A stretch of DNA of 64,000 nt from Isoetes taiwanensis. Its lineage: Eukaryota; Streptophyta; Lycopodiopsida; Isoetales; Isoetaceae. Numbering within the stretch: position 1 is the stretch's first letter; each line of letters begins with the position of its first letter. Shown here in pieces: positions 50,324-59,985 of the stretch. The stretch covers positions 1,562,656 to 1,626,655 of the forward strand of contig JAJEKV010000094.1 in NCBI GenBank assembly GCA_021234155.1. Direction: 5' to 3'. Below the pieces are notes generated by a model. It saw nothing but the letters and a program-made list of their open reading frames with translations, ran no database searches and had not been told where the DNA came from. Made by a program: the position numbers and the translations under genes.

Positions 50324-51191
50324 TTATTTTTCCTTCTGCCATAATCCTTTGGGTTGGACATTTGGCTGCCACATGTCCCTTTCCACCACATGTATAACAA
50401 TTGAATTCTCTTTTGTTCTTGGGACACTCATTCTTAAAATGACCAGGCTCATTACAATTGTAACATGTAAGTTGACTTCTTTTACCAGCGAAAGAGGATT
50501 TCGGAAGTTTCCTCCCCCTTCTCTCATTATTTTCTTCTGTTCATACTCAGTCCTCAAGGTATTCTCAGCTTCTTCCCTTGTTTTACTCATGTTTCTTATG
50601 AACAAGGACAAGTTTTCATTGTCACTTCATCGCCTAGAAATTTGTAAAATCTGACTTCTCTCGGGGAATATTCACTCCCCGCCTTGAATTTAGGTCAGCA
50701 ACAATATTATCAAATGTGTTGAAAAAATCTGATACATCCATCTCTTCCTTTAATTTAAGATTTCTTAACTCAGTTTCAAGAAGATCAATTTAAGAGGAGG
50801 TTTTTTCTTCAAAATGTTTCAAGAGATATGACCACATTTGTCTTGGATTCATATTTCTAAGTTTAAGCCTTATAGTAGGGCTTACCTTGCATGTAATTAT
50901 TCCTTGAGCTTCTTTAAGTCTTGAGTACAAATATCTCCCAGTCCTTACTTGACTCCCTGCTAAACCTTCTGCATTTGGTGGCACAGCACCTGCACTTTGC
51001 CTTATGTTAACTGAACTTTCAGATACTGACCTTGTGAGGGTATTGATGTCCACATTTGTTACACCATCTGGATCTACAAGATCCCAGAGGTCCTCCACTT
51101 CCAATATATGTTTGATTGCATCTTTCCAAACTTGAAAACCGGGCCCGCCTTTATAAACTTCTACGATTAACTTTCGATAAACTAGCTCCAA
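50324..51191 (-). pseudogene. Copia gag with two CCHC zinc knuckles
   Basis: 51191-50790 reads FQVWKDAIKHILEVEDLWDL, GIITCKVSPTIRLKLRNMNP, RQMWSYLLKHFEEKTSS, then an in-frame TAA (50790). The frame continues IDLLETELRNLKLKEEMDVS, DFFNTFDNIVADL. Further on, in a shifted frame, CYNCNEPGHFKNECP and CYTCGGKGHVAAKCP (about 50470-50370) give two CCHC knuckles. This is the nucleocapsid part of the polyprotein. Confidence 0.85.
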
Positions 51192-51242
51192 ATCAGCTTG
51201 ACATGATGAACAACTTCCCTTTGAGTGCTTAGAACCTGGTAA

Positions 51243-51257
51243 CTGCTATGATACCAA
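51243..51257 (-). other. Copia primer-binding site
   Basis: The minus strand reads TTGGTATCATAGCAG just after the 5' LTR. It matches the TGGTATCAGAGC-type site complementary to plant initiator tRNA-Met, with one change. Confidence 0.85.
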
Positions 51258-51883
51258 TGTTAGAAATAGAGAATCTAATTCCAATCTATTTCAAACTTGC
51301 TTGATGAATTTATAGATAACATCAAGACAATGGTCATGATATAACAATTCCTAAGGTAATATATTAACTCAAAATAATATTACAATGAACCTTAGGAATA
51401 CTGTAGCAAATGTTACTGTAGAAATGGGATTGACTCAAATTTGACCCGTTGTGAATACAATCACAGAGCTCCAATTCAAACTGCAATTCCTCCTTAGATT
51501 GATCTCCAGACCAGTTCAATTCATAAACCGGCCTCTTAGTCCTCTTATAGTGTGAATCTCGGCGGTTATGGCACAGGAATCGGCCGCTAGCCGAGCTCCT
51601 ATTCATATGGAGTTTCCCTCCATTGTATCGGGCCCAAGCACTAAAAATATGGGATAAACCCAACCATTTAATGTGGGATAAACCAACCATTGAGAATATG
51701 GTGCAAAGACCATTAGCATAAGAACGTTTATAAGTTCAATGGTTTCTATTTGCACTTGACTGCACATTAGGGCTAGCCAACCTCTGATCAATCCCCACAG
51801 ATAACTTATGTACCGCGATATATACAACATCAATGAATTATTTTGTCTTGAGAATATGTGATGACTCAACCTTAAATTCAACA
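51258..51883 (-). repeat. Copia 5' LTR
   Basis: Bounded by TGTTGAATTT and CTAACA on the minus strand. It differs from the 3' LTR by substitutions and several small indels. Confidence 0.92.
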
Positions 51884-51888
51884 AGAAC

Positions 51889-52625
51889 ATTGGTATTGTA
51901 TAGCGGTGGGGCTTTATGTAGGTTCCATAGTCATACCAAAACTAACTAGTAATGCATAGAATTAGTTTGTACCCACGCTCAACATGGTAAATTCTTTCCT
52001 AGGCTTGCTTACGAAGCACATATAAAAATCTCGAAACCCACAATGCCACTATAGACAAACTTTATCCGTGGTTCTCCATTTTATGATGGCATGCCATCTC
52101 ACCTGCACAATTGGTGTGTTGGTATTGGGATTGATGTATGATTGGTGCGAAAAGCAAACCCGTTTTGGCTTGTTTCTAAGGTAATTGATAACCAAAGTTT
52201 AACATTTTCTACAAAGCCATGACAAACGCTCAACCAACATGGAAGCAGTTAATCTTCTTTGTTTATTCAAATTAATGAATTTGTCGTCTTAACTCTATCA
52301 AGTAATGCAATTGGATTTGTTTGATACATCATGTTGATGAAATTGTCTCCCCATCTCTCATGCATGAGCCATTAATTGCCATTTGAGATCATACTTTGGT
52401 CATTGCCAAAAACAAAATAACCAAAGATGATCCTTAAGGATACATTAGAGGCTGCGTCTAGAACAAACAATCCCAATAGAAATAGTTCATATATCTCCTT
52501 TTAATAAATTAACGCTACCAATGCCTAACTCCGGACACATGGTATAATCCTACTTTGGAGGTGTAGATGTCCAATTCTTTGGATCAACACCTTATTGTGT
52601 ACATTACATTGTTGAAAAGATGCGG
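51889..52625. other. Spacer between the Copia element and the hAT relic
   Basis: AT-rich. It continues the DNA interrupted by the Copia element (ACATTGGTA). The words CATGCATAATGAATG-type and TTGTTTATTCAA near 52260 resemble spacer of the microprotein region. No gene seen. Confidence 0.5.
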
Positions 52626-52815
52626 GCGTAGGGATTGCCCATTACTAAAATTTTGAAGTTGTTGAATGTGAGTAGTGGAGGTGCAAATGATATGTATGCT
52701 ACATTGAAGTGTCTTTTGGAAGGACTAAGTTTTGATATGCAAAAGATGGTTGGTTTGGATCCAATGGGGAAAGTGCCATGGTTGACTCACAAACTAGAGT
52801 AGCAATGAGATTTGA

Positions 52816-52840
52816 AATAGAATAGAATAGAATAGAATAG
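52816..52840. repeat. (GAATA)n tail of LINE E8
   Basis: Five AATAG units, TATTC on the minus strand, form the 3' tail of E8. The same unit occurs at 59904 and 27637. Confidence 0.9.
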
Positions 52841-53479
52841 TTTTTTACGTCCACGAAGACCAATAGGTCATGGGACCCATACAATGGGCTAGTACAATCA
52901 TTACTACTAGGATTAAAAACCCCGCCTTTGAAAGGTTTTCAAGGGAAAAACCTTTAATGCGAATGATGATACTAGACAAGCTTAGATAATGACTACCGAG
53001 GGCTCCGATAATGCAGACGCTTATCTAGAACCTCAAGTATGTATAATGCCAAGTCATGCACGAGATGGTGCTGCCGAGAAGTTGTGGAAGCGTGGAATGG
53101 AATGCTAAAATTCTAAAAATGATTCCGGACTATCTCAAAAGCGGGGCAACTTCGAAGAGTATGGCTTTCATCTTCAATAACCCATCAGAATCGGCAACAG
53201 CAATATAGTCTCGCTTCGCGGCAATTCGGCCGCTCCCATCTACCCGTTCCTCAATCAGTAGCACATGGGACCCGGCGGCATTGATGCAATAGCTACCGGC
53301 TTGTTCCTCGACAATGAAGCAAGCAAATAAGCTTGGGGCCCTGTGTCAAAGTGGGATTTATGTGTGCATGATAATGACCGCCACTTGGGCCAAAGTAATC
53401 CCATCGTCCCCATATCTTTTGAGAAAAAACGACCATTAAGATATTGTTGCAAAAGCTCGTGGATCGTGAATCGGCAAGC

Positions 53480-54540
53480 ATTAGGCGGTTTCCTGGTTGC
53501 AATGTGCCCAATCCGCAAACCATGTAGTGCAATGCTCTTTCCAACATCGTTTCAAAACGCCGAGGAGATTCAGCCATGGCAAGTGCAAGAACAGATACCT
53601 AACATCGCCCATGTGGTGCACCTTGCGGATATAGTGGAGATGGCGCTTCATGGCGTAATGTTGAAGAGGCCAAAACCCGCCTCTTTGTAAAAAGAATAGC
53701 ATAGGGCACCGTTGTTTTAACTCCAAGGTCGTAAGTGAGAAATGACTTTTGCACCGCCCAAGCTCTCCCAAGCACTAGCACTAATGGCGTGCCCCCACAC
53801 TTCGTAACCATACAAAGAAACAAAACAGCTCTACCAAAGCCCTAAACAAGTGGGCTTTCCGTGGCCAATCATGAATTTCTGCACGAAAACAATTGTTTTG
53901 CATTGCATAGAGTGCTCTCCATCCAAAGCAGCCCACCCGCTTGGTAATACAATCGTTCCCGGTGTGTTCTTACGTATTCTACACCAAGATACTTGTAGCT
54001 ATCTACAACTTCAACTTCGCGGCTATCATAGTGCATAGGGGAACATTGTGACGAGAAGATTGAACTACCAAAAGCTTGGTCTTTTGCAAATTAACACGCA
54101 GACCGTTCTCACGTAAACCCGTGCGGCAGAGCATGTAAATGTTGCCGCATACTAGCAGCGGTATGTGCCGGAAGTGAAACATCATCGCGATACATAAGTT
54201 GCCTAATGATATAGTGTGCCAAATGTGGACCTCCGCCGCCATGATTATCAAGCCATTCTTCCAATTGATCAATGTACAAGCCAAAAGTGTAGGAGATAAA
54301 GGGCAACCCCGGACGAACTCCAATATTGCTAGTGATTTGAGTACCGATCTTTGAAATTTAGCAAAAAACCCTTTCATAGAGCCGATAAACTGCATTTTGA
54401 AGATCTTGTGGAACCCCAAGTGCCTGCAAGCGCTGCCAAAGAAGCTCGCGTGGTACTGTATCAAAAGCAGAAGTAAAATCTACAAAGCATATATAGAGGT
54501 CTTGTTTCAAACTTCGACTATGTTCAATAAGCATGCGCAA
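53480..54540 (-). pseudogene. Reverse transcriptase remnants of LINE E8
   Basis: From the minus-strand 5' end: SLKQDLYICFVDFTSAFDTV and PRELLWQRLQALGVPQDLQN, VYRLYERVF (54358-54540), the palm motif and following helix. Then TFGLYIDQLEEWLDNHGGGG with LMYRDDVSLPAHTAASMRQH (54109-54306), the catalytic box as YRDD instead of YADD. Then GLRENGLRVNLQKTKLLVVQ (54003 on), and the post-RT region (YLFLHLPWLNLLGVLKRCWK, 53481-53771). Shifts separate them. Confidence 0.8.
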
Positions 54541-55961
54541 TGTGAAAATATGGTCTATTGTAGAAATGGAAACACAACATCTTTTAAGTGTTCATTGTAG
54601 AGCATATAGAGGGACTTTAGCCATGCCTGATGCATATCAATTTATTCCTAAATTTAAGACATTGAATAAGTTGGCTACGAGTTGGGTGGAAAGATCATCT
54701 AAAATGCATTCTTTCCTCCAAGATAATGTCAAGTGTTTTTAAAAGAAGTTGAATTTGCTTTAGATCTGTGAAGTGTGTTGGCTTTCTAGAGGAGATGCCA
54801 TGAAAAGAGTTGTGAGGCTCACGGGTCCAATTTGAAAAGTGTGGAGAAGAAGGAAATGTATGGTTGCTTCACAAACTACATCATGCAATTTTTCCTTTAT
54901 ATGCTTACAGATGTTCTTCCTTCAATGAATGAGATAGGCAAGAAATTTCAATTTGATTACTTTGACATCACTTCACTTGGGGAACGTGATAAGTATGGTT
55001 ATTGATACTTTGCGAAAGCAATATTTGGTGGGAAAATTTGGACGAGGTGCACCACATATAACATCATTCTTGCAAGCTACAAAAAGGAGCATGGACATGT
55101 TCAATTTATGGACAACCAAGGTATGGTATATGTTCATACTTTACATTTTGGTCTCATGCATACGAAAGACAACATTGTATGCGAATTATAAGGAAGCTTG
55201 CATTGCATTGGGAAAGAGATATGTAAAGTTTATGGTTGACCGATTGACGAAAACTTTGATGATATGGATATTGTTGAAAGTGCAAAGTTGTTTAGCCCGA
55301 GAGATTATCCTCGTGATGTAAAGTCCCTTCATGCCGAAGCATCCCAATGGTTACATCTCTTGGTCACAAATTTGGTAATGGTCCAAATCCCTTGGTTGAT
55401 GCACATAGTTGCAAAGGAGAGTTAGTGAATTTTTTTGTAAAAATGGAGAAGGTACGTCAAAAATGGAAAATGAGTGATTCTTGAGAATGCTGTTATGATG
55501 AAGATATGTGGTTTATAGCTCACCCACTATTGGCCAACTTGTGGCAAATCATACTAGTGCTTCCTAATGTATGGCCATTTGTGAAAGAGGATGATTACCC
55601 TCGTCTTGACTTGAAGATGCTAGATGAGCTCATGTTTTTATCCTTGATGGGACCAAAAGAAGAGAAGCTTGATATTGATAACGCTTTTAATCTTTGAAAT
55701 GAGAAGAAGAAAGAATGCCCAGCTTAAATGAACATCAATGTTTTTACTTATTTTTTGAAAATTGACGATGTTCATATGCTTTTTATATATTTTAGCTCTC
55801 ATGTTTTAAATTGTTATGAATTAAATGATTTGCTGAAATTTAATGATGTTCATACAATCTTTATGTGTTAAATATTGTGGGTGCATTGTCCCTCTTAGTA
55901 TTTTAAGTGAAAAAAAAAGCCCATGCATTGTTTACATTAACAATGCAAATAAAAATCTAAT

Positions 55962-56520
55962 TTAAATTATGCCACGCAATTTGAAAGCCCACTTTTTGGA
56001 GTGACGTTCGAAAAAAGGTAAGGGCAGCCCTTCAAATTTCAGCCTTGCATGTATGTCAGTGAAACCTAGCTTATCTTGATGCTTTTGAATTGCACCAAGT
56101 GGATGTTGTCCTCCAGTTAGCAGTTGTATGTGGGCCTCCATCCTTGCAGTCTGTTGTTTCTCCATAGCCAGTTGCCTTTTGAGCACTTGGCATATTGAGG
56201 AATGCATCTCTTTTTCCAGGCCTACAATCCAAGTAGTGTTACTCTTAACTCTTACTTGGGCTCTCCATCAATGCCTGATGTGTCGCCTGATCTGAGCAGC
56301 ACGGTGGCATCAGACTGTGAGGGTGGCTGGGTTTGAGCCTGGATCTGGGCTTGGGCAGGGGTTTGATGGGTGTCTCCATCTAAATTGGGACTGGGGTAGG
56401 GGGCATAGAAGTTGTCATAGGTGTTTGAGGATTGCAGGATGAGGTAGATTAGGGCAAAGCAAAGGTGTTGCTTGAAGGGCATCTTGGACGCTTAGAATAA
56501 AGATTGGGGACTAAAAAACA
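55962..56520 (-). pseudogene. Chimeric X-alpha/X-beta gene, unit III
   Basis: The N-terminal part (ATG at 56482, MPFKQHLCFALIYLILQSSN, NLDGDTHQTPAQAQIQAQTQ, PPSQSDATV) is X-beta. At about 56300 it switches to X-alpha (LLRSGDTSGIDGEPK, then 55962-56207 MHSSICQVLKRQLAMEKQQT, ARMEAHIQLLTGGQHPLGAI). The LINE RT fragment that separates the two genes in units I and II is missing, as expected from unequal recombination or deletion between the paralogues. The C-terminal stretch is open here where unit I has a stop. A short gap frame at the junction makes translation of the full chimera doubtful. Confidence 0.5.
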
Positions 56521-57399
56521 TTCTTCACACAACAATTTGAGGCTTGGATGCAAAACCCTAGTGAGAGAGTGTAGGCAAGAGAGAAGTGTTGCTCGAAAGG
56601 CATTTTGGATGCTTAGAATCCAAAACAGGGACTCAATAATCCTTTGCACAACAATTTGCGATTTGGAAACAAAACCCTAGTGAGAGTAGGCAAGAGAGCG
56701 ATGCTTGTGCAAGGGCACATAACAACCAATTTGTTAATGGCTTAGCTAGTTTCAAATGCTTAATTAATGTTTATTTGTTATAGAATTATCGTCTAGTAGC
56801 AAATAAAATATAGTGCACCAGACAATGAATGACATAATATCATGGCAGTATGAATTATTGTCTCCAAAATGCAGACAACTTCTACAGCACACACGCTAAA
56901 TTTTACTTGATGATTGTATTGTAAAACATATTTGAAATTTGCAAGTTTTCTTGCTAGCAAAAAAAAGCATAATCTAACATCCATTGCCTACCAAGGCGAG
57001 GACATGGGACAATATCTATTGAGAAACAAGTCGATTTTTCAGTCTAGAATTGCACTGCCCTTATATATACCATTGTAATAGGTGGATTCTGCGGCATTCT
57101 TCAATAATCTCAAAATCAACAACTAATATACATAACAAATGTAATAATTCAACAATAAACTTAAACTTCTCTTGTTTATTCAAGATTGTCAGTCTTAGCA
57201 CCTACCAATAAAGTAAAGAATAGAAATTGACTCACATTCCTAATAAAAGACATTATCATGGCTACAATTTTACCTTTTGATTATCATTATGCGATGTTTA
57301 ATGGCACTGTCACCACAAAGGATATAGCATAAACTAGCAAATGATAACATGAGGGTTGTTTAAAAGAAACACTATAAATGTTTTAGTTGGCATGGCATG

Positions 57400-57530
57400 T
57401 GCTTATGTGCATGTTCATCTTATTGCAAAATAACAATAATTTCATCAACATGTCCTTACAAGTTGCAACAAACCATGTGCTTTTCATTTTGCACTTGCCT
57501 TGTAAAAGCCATAGTGCCAGATCCAACACA
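57400..57530 (+). promoter_or_regulatory. Promoter module of the micro-ORF, unit III (TATA altered)
   Basis: GGCATGTGCTTATGTGCATG, ACATGTCCTTACAAGTTGCA, ACCATGTGCTTTTCATTTTG, CACTTGCCTTGTAAAAGCC, AGTGCCAGATCC. The TATA is now TGTAAAA. A C-run follows at 57535-57545. Confidence 0.55.
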
Positions 57531-57576
57531 TAATCCCCCCCCCCTTCTCTAGTTCTCAATTCCTACATCATCTTCT

Positions 57577-57654
57577 ATGTCCATTGCAAATGTGTGGTTC
57601 TCTTTTTTAACAATCGTATTAACTACTCACACATTCTTTTATACATTGCATTGA
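57577..57654 (+). CDS. Hydrophobic micro-ORF, 25 residues, unit III
   Basis: ATG at 57577, TGA at 57652. Product MSIANVWFSFLTIVLTTHTF plus FYTLH. Against the unit II copy, a 21-base block near the start is missing, yet the frame and stop are kept. The two internal changes are a conservative Ile-to-Val and a silent TTC-to-TTT. The TATA is altered, so expression is uncertain. Confidence 0.4.
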   Translation: MSIANVWFSFLTIVLTTHTFFYTLH

Positions 57655-58419
57655 AACTGACATTAATATATCTTTGTATAGTTTACTAGCATGCCTTGTG
57701 CTCTTTGATTGGTCCCATAAGCTTATTCGTCTTCATGGACGATAAAAGATCAATTAACTCAATTCAATTTATTTACGTCGATCCTTCGAAGCATAAACGA
57801 ATGACAATTGTGTGCATGCGCACTTGATAGCTAATTTGTTAATGGCTTAGTTGGTTCTTCCCTTTCTAGGCATTACATCTAGCAGCAAATAAAATGTCGC
57901 CTATTAGACTATGTTGTAATCTAGTGGCAGTATGAGACATTGTCTAAAAAATGGGGATAGTCTTTACCCATGCACATCAATCAATGATGCATAATAATTG
58001 TGATTAAACCATCTTTGAAACTTCAAAAGTCTTGTGTTTGATGCATTCTAAGGACAAAGCATAATTTAACATCCATTACCTATCACAACAAGCACCTGAC
58101 AAAACATTTGTTTAAAAACATATCCATATTTTAATTTGTGTCTACAAATTGCAGTGACTATTCTATTCTATTCCTAGTCAATTTTGGCATGACTCTATTC
58201 AAAAACGACATGCATAATGAATGTGATGTGCTATTGAAAAATAAACTCACGATAAAAATCCTATTCTATTCTCTTGTTTATTCAAGGATGCCGTCTCAAC
58301 ACCTACCGTTAAAGTATAGAATAGAAATTCAATCACATTTCTAGTGGACTTGGTGATCATAGCCACAATTTGTGACAAGAAGAGCTAGCAAATGACAAAA
58401 TGAACACGACAAGTTTTGG

Positions 58420-58626
58420 CAGGGCATGTGCTTAAGGACATGCCCTTACAAGTTGTAACAAATCATTTGCTTTTACAATCTGCTCTTGCCTATAAGAGCC
58501 ATACTCCTAGATCCAATCCAACACATCATCCACGGCATTCTTATAGCTATGGCCTATAAAAGCCATACTGCTAGATCCAGTCCAACACATCATCCAGCAT
58601 TCTTCAATTCCGGCATTCTTATAGCT
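58420..58626 (+). promoter_or_regulatory. Tandemly duplicated promoter/leader of microprotein copy 4
   Basis: GGGCATGTGCTTAAGGACATG is followed by GCCTATAAGAGCCATACTCC (58488) and again GCCTATAAAAGCCATACTGC (58553), each with its CACATCATCCA leader. The unit of about 65 bp stands in tandem, so this copy has two TATA boxes. Only one exists in unit II. Confidence 0.65.
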
Positions 58627-58857
58627 ATGGCGGGATCCAAGTTTAGAAAAGTGCACGCTAGGGGTCAAGTGAAAGGTCGCCCAATAGCCCAGAGCTCGTG
58701 GGTTCTATCAGATCACATTATTCGCAAAGCTCAAGCATTCTAGTGGCTCCTCATTTACATCCCAGAATCAAGTTCGATTGCTCTCCTCCCATGAGCCGGT
58801 CAGGGAGCATCTATGGACTCGGTTGAGAGCCAGGATTTAATTTGTGGCATGGACTAA
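58627..58857 (+). pseudogene. Microprotein copy 4, frameshifted (counterpart of copy 1)
   Basis: It starts MAGSKFRK and then diverges (VHARGQVKGRPIAQSSWVLS) through many small indels against copy 1, although the nucleotide sequence is otherwise close. The last codons CAGGATTTAATTTGTGGCAT are intact. The differences cluster at CAG and CTG trinucleotides (AGCAGGC to AGTGC, CTGCAAT to TCGCCCAAT, GGTTCAGATTG to AGTTCGATTG). This pattern suggests base-calling errors as much as decay, so pseudogene status is provisional. Confidence 0.6.
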
Positions 58858-58972
58858 GAAGCTCCAAACCGCTTTGTACAAATCCTATCTTTGCTCAAAT
58901 GTCCATGGCCATGCCCCCTCGCGTATCGGTGCTCACCTTCGATAATCCCCGGTAATGGAGATCAACTTCAAG

Positions 58973-59202
58973 GAAATGATCTGCTGGAAGCGGCACCTGA
59001 GTCTTCTAATCCTCTACCATCATCGTGCAGATATGTTTATGTTTGTGCTAAAAGATTTTGATCCGCAATGTTATTAAATTGTTGAACAATCAAAATACAA
59101 GCTTTTTGCCCCAATTTTGCGTGGTCTATTAAACAAACGCCCAAGTTGTCGAATTTGCTTGCAATTCATAGAGTAGGAACTAATGAAACCATACATTTTA
59201 AC
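58973..59202. repeat. Left copy of a tandem duplication in unit III
   Basis: From GCTGGAAGCGGCACCTGAGT to ACCATACATTTTAACG; it recurs at 59525-59775. Unit II has one copy (about 41045-41280). Confidence 0.7.
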
Positions 59203-59514
59203 GTAAAAGAAACGGTTAGGTGCTGTTTCGCCTTCTTTAACCAACCGTCGCGCCACGCATGATTTTTAGCACACTTTCATTTCCGAAATATTGTCGACAA
59301 AATGTTCAATCTTTTAGTGGCAATTCTGCTCCAGCCAATAGATTGTTGACACGCATGCGTCGCGTAACATCACCCAACTCTCCTCCACGTTATAGGAAGC
59401 CCATTTAGTGGGCTTTCTGTAATGTCCAACGAGGCTCTCGCTTGGCAAGCGCCTTTTTCCCGCAGCGAGAAAAGCCCACTAAATGGGCTTTCCTATATAT
59501 ACGTAACACAATTA
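59203..59514. other. About 310-bp insertion with a nested hairpin
   Basis: Absent from unit II. It ends with inverted repeats at 59392-59418 and 59468-59496, each arm itself containing the palindrome AAGCCCA-TTTAG-TGGGCTT. The ACGTAA words at both borders (59201 and 59501) suggest a short target duplication. No ORF. It may be a MITE-like or foldback element inserted together with the tandem duplication around it. Confidence 0.5.
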
Positions 59515-59524
59515 AGGATCTAGA

Positions 59525-59775
59525 AATGACCGGCTGGAAGCGGCACCTGTGTCTTCTAATCCTTTACCATCATCGTCGGATATGTTTATCTTTGTGCTAA
59601 AAGATTTTGATGCAATGTTATTAAATTGTTGAATAATCAATTCAATACAAGCTTTTTTGCCCCAATTTTGCGTTGTCTATTAAACAAACGTCCAAGTTGT
59701 CAGAATTTGCTTGCAATTCATAGAGTAGGAGGAACAGATGAAATACATTTTAACAGAACACAATTAAGGATCTAG
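59525..59775. repeat. Right copy of the unit III tandem duplication
   Basis: It repeats 58973-59202 with small differences and continues into spacer (GCTAGTAATAATTGATGTAT) shared with unit II. Confidence 0.7.
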
Positions 59776-59903
59776 AAATAATTTTGCTATGTGCTAGTAA
59801 TAATTGATGTATATCTGACGCTAATTTTAGCCAGCCATTTTCATCTGCTATTGGACAATTATTTATTTTAGAAGATGCCTGCAATATAAGATGATTTATG
59901 TAG

Positions 59904-59985
59904 GAATAGAATAGAATAGAATAGTTTTTTTAATGTCCACGGAGACCAATAGGTCATGGGACCCATACAATGGGCTAGTACAATC
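59904..59985 (-). mobile_element. LINE E9, about 80-bp 3' end of the (TATTC)n-tailed family
   Basis: It contains the TATTC tail, a T-run and the GACC/GGTC hairpin (59944-59955), nearly identical to the 3' end of E8 (52816-52900). Unit II lacks it at the equivalent point (GTAGGATAGAACAAGAAC, 41400), giving a clear empty site. The insert is an extreme 5' truncation. AGAA stands on both sides as a possible short target duplication. Confidence 0.85.

Larger units (their letters stand above)
46353..51883 (-). mobile_element. Copia (Ty1) LTR retrotransposon, complete but decayed, 5.5 kb
   Basis: It has two LTRs of 656 and 626 bp, both bounded by TGTT...AACA, a primer-binding site and a polypurine tract. 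On the minus strand the order is gag, protease, integrase, RT, RNase H, which defines Copia. The 5-bp flanks GGAAC (46348-46352) and AGAAC (51884-51888) differ at one base and fit the usual 5-bp target duplication. Indels between the LTRs and at least five frame lesions inside show it is old and inactive. Confidence 0.95.
52809..54545 (-). mobile_element. LINE E8, 5'-truncated, (TATTC)n tail, inserted in the hAT relic
   Basis: The 3' end carries a GACC/GGTC hairpin (52858-52869) and a TATTC tail. The 5' end falls inside the RT at 54545. The target words GCAATGAGATTTGAAAT (52803) and GCAATGTGAAAAT (54537) look like a slightly altered target duplication, and hAT coding sequence resumes on each side. 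Length is 1.7 kb. Confidence 0.8.
52628..55700 (+). pseudogene. hAT-superfamily transposase relic, unit III copy, split by LINE E8
   Basis: The upstream piece (52640-52808) reads SSGGANDMYATLKCLLEGLS, FDMQKMVGLDPMGKVPWLTH. LINE E8 (52809-54545) interrupts. The frame resumes ETQHLLSVHCRAYRGTLAMP, DAYQFIPKFKTLNKLATSWV, ERSSKMHSFLQDNVKCF, ICEVCWLSRGDAMKRVVRLT, then the segments shared with unit I (GNVISMVIDTLRKQYLVGKF to LDLKMLDELMFLSLMGP). This is the order of plant ZNF862-like hAT proteins from the middle of the catalytic region to the dimerisation domain. A short in-copy deletion near 55589 removes GFQSKTT, seen in unit I. Stops and shifts are frequent. No terminal inverted repeats were found. 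Confidence 0.7.
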
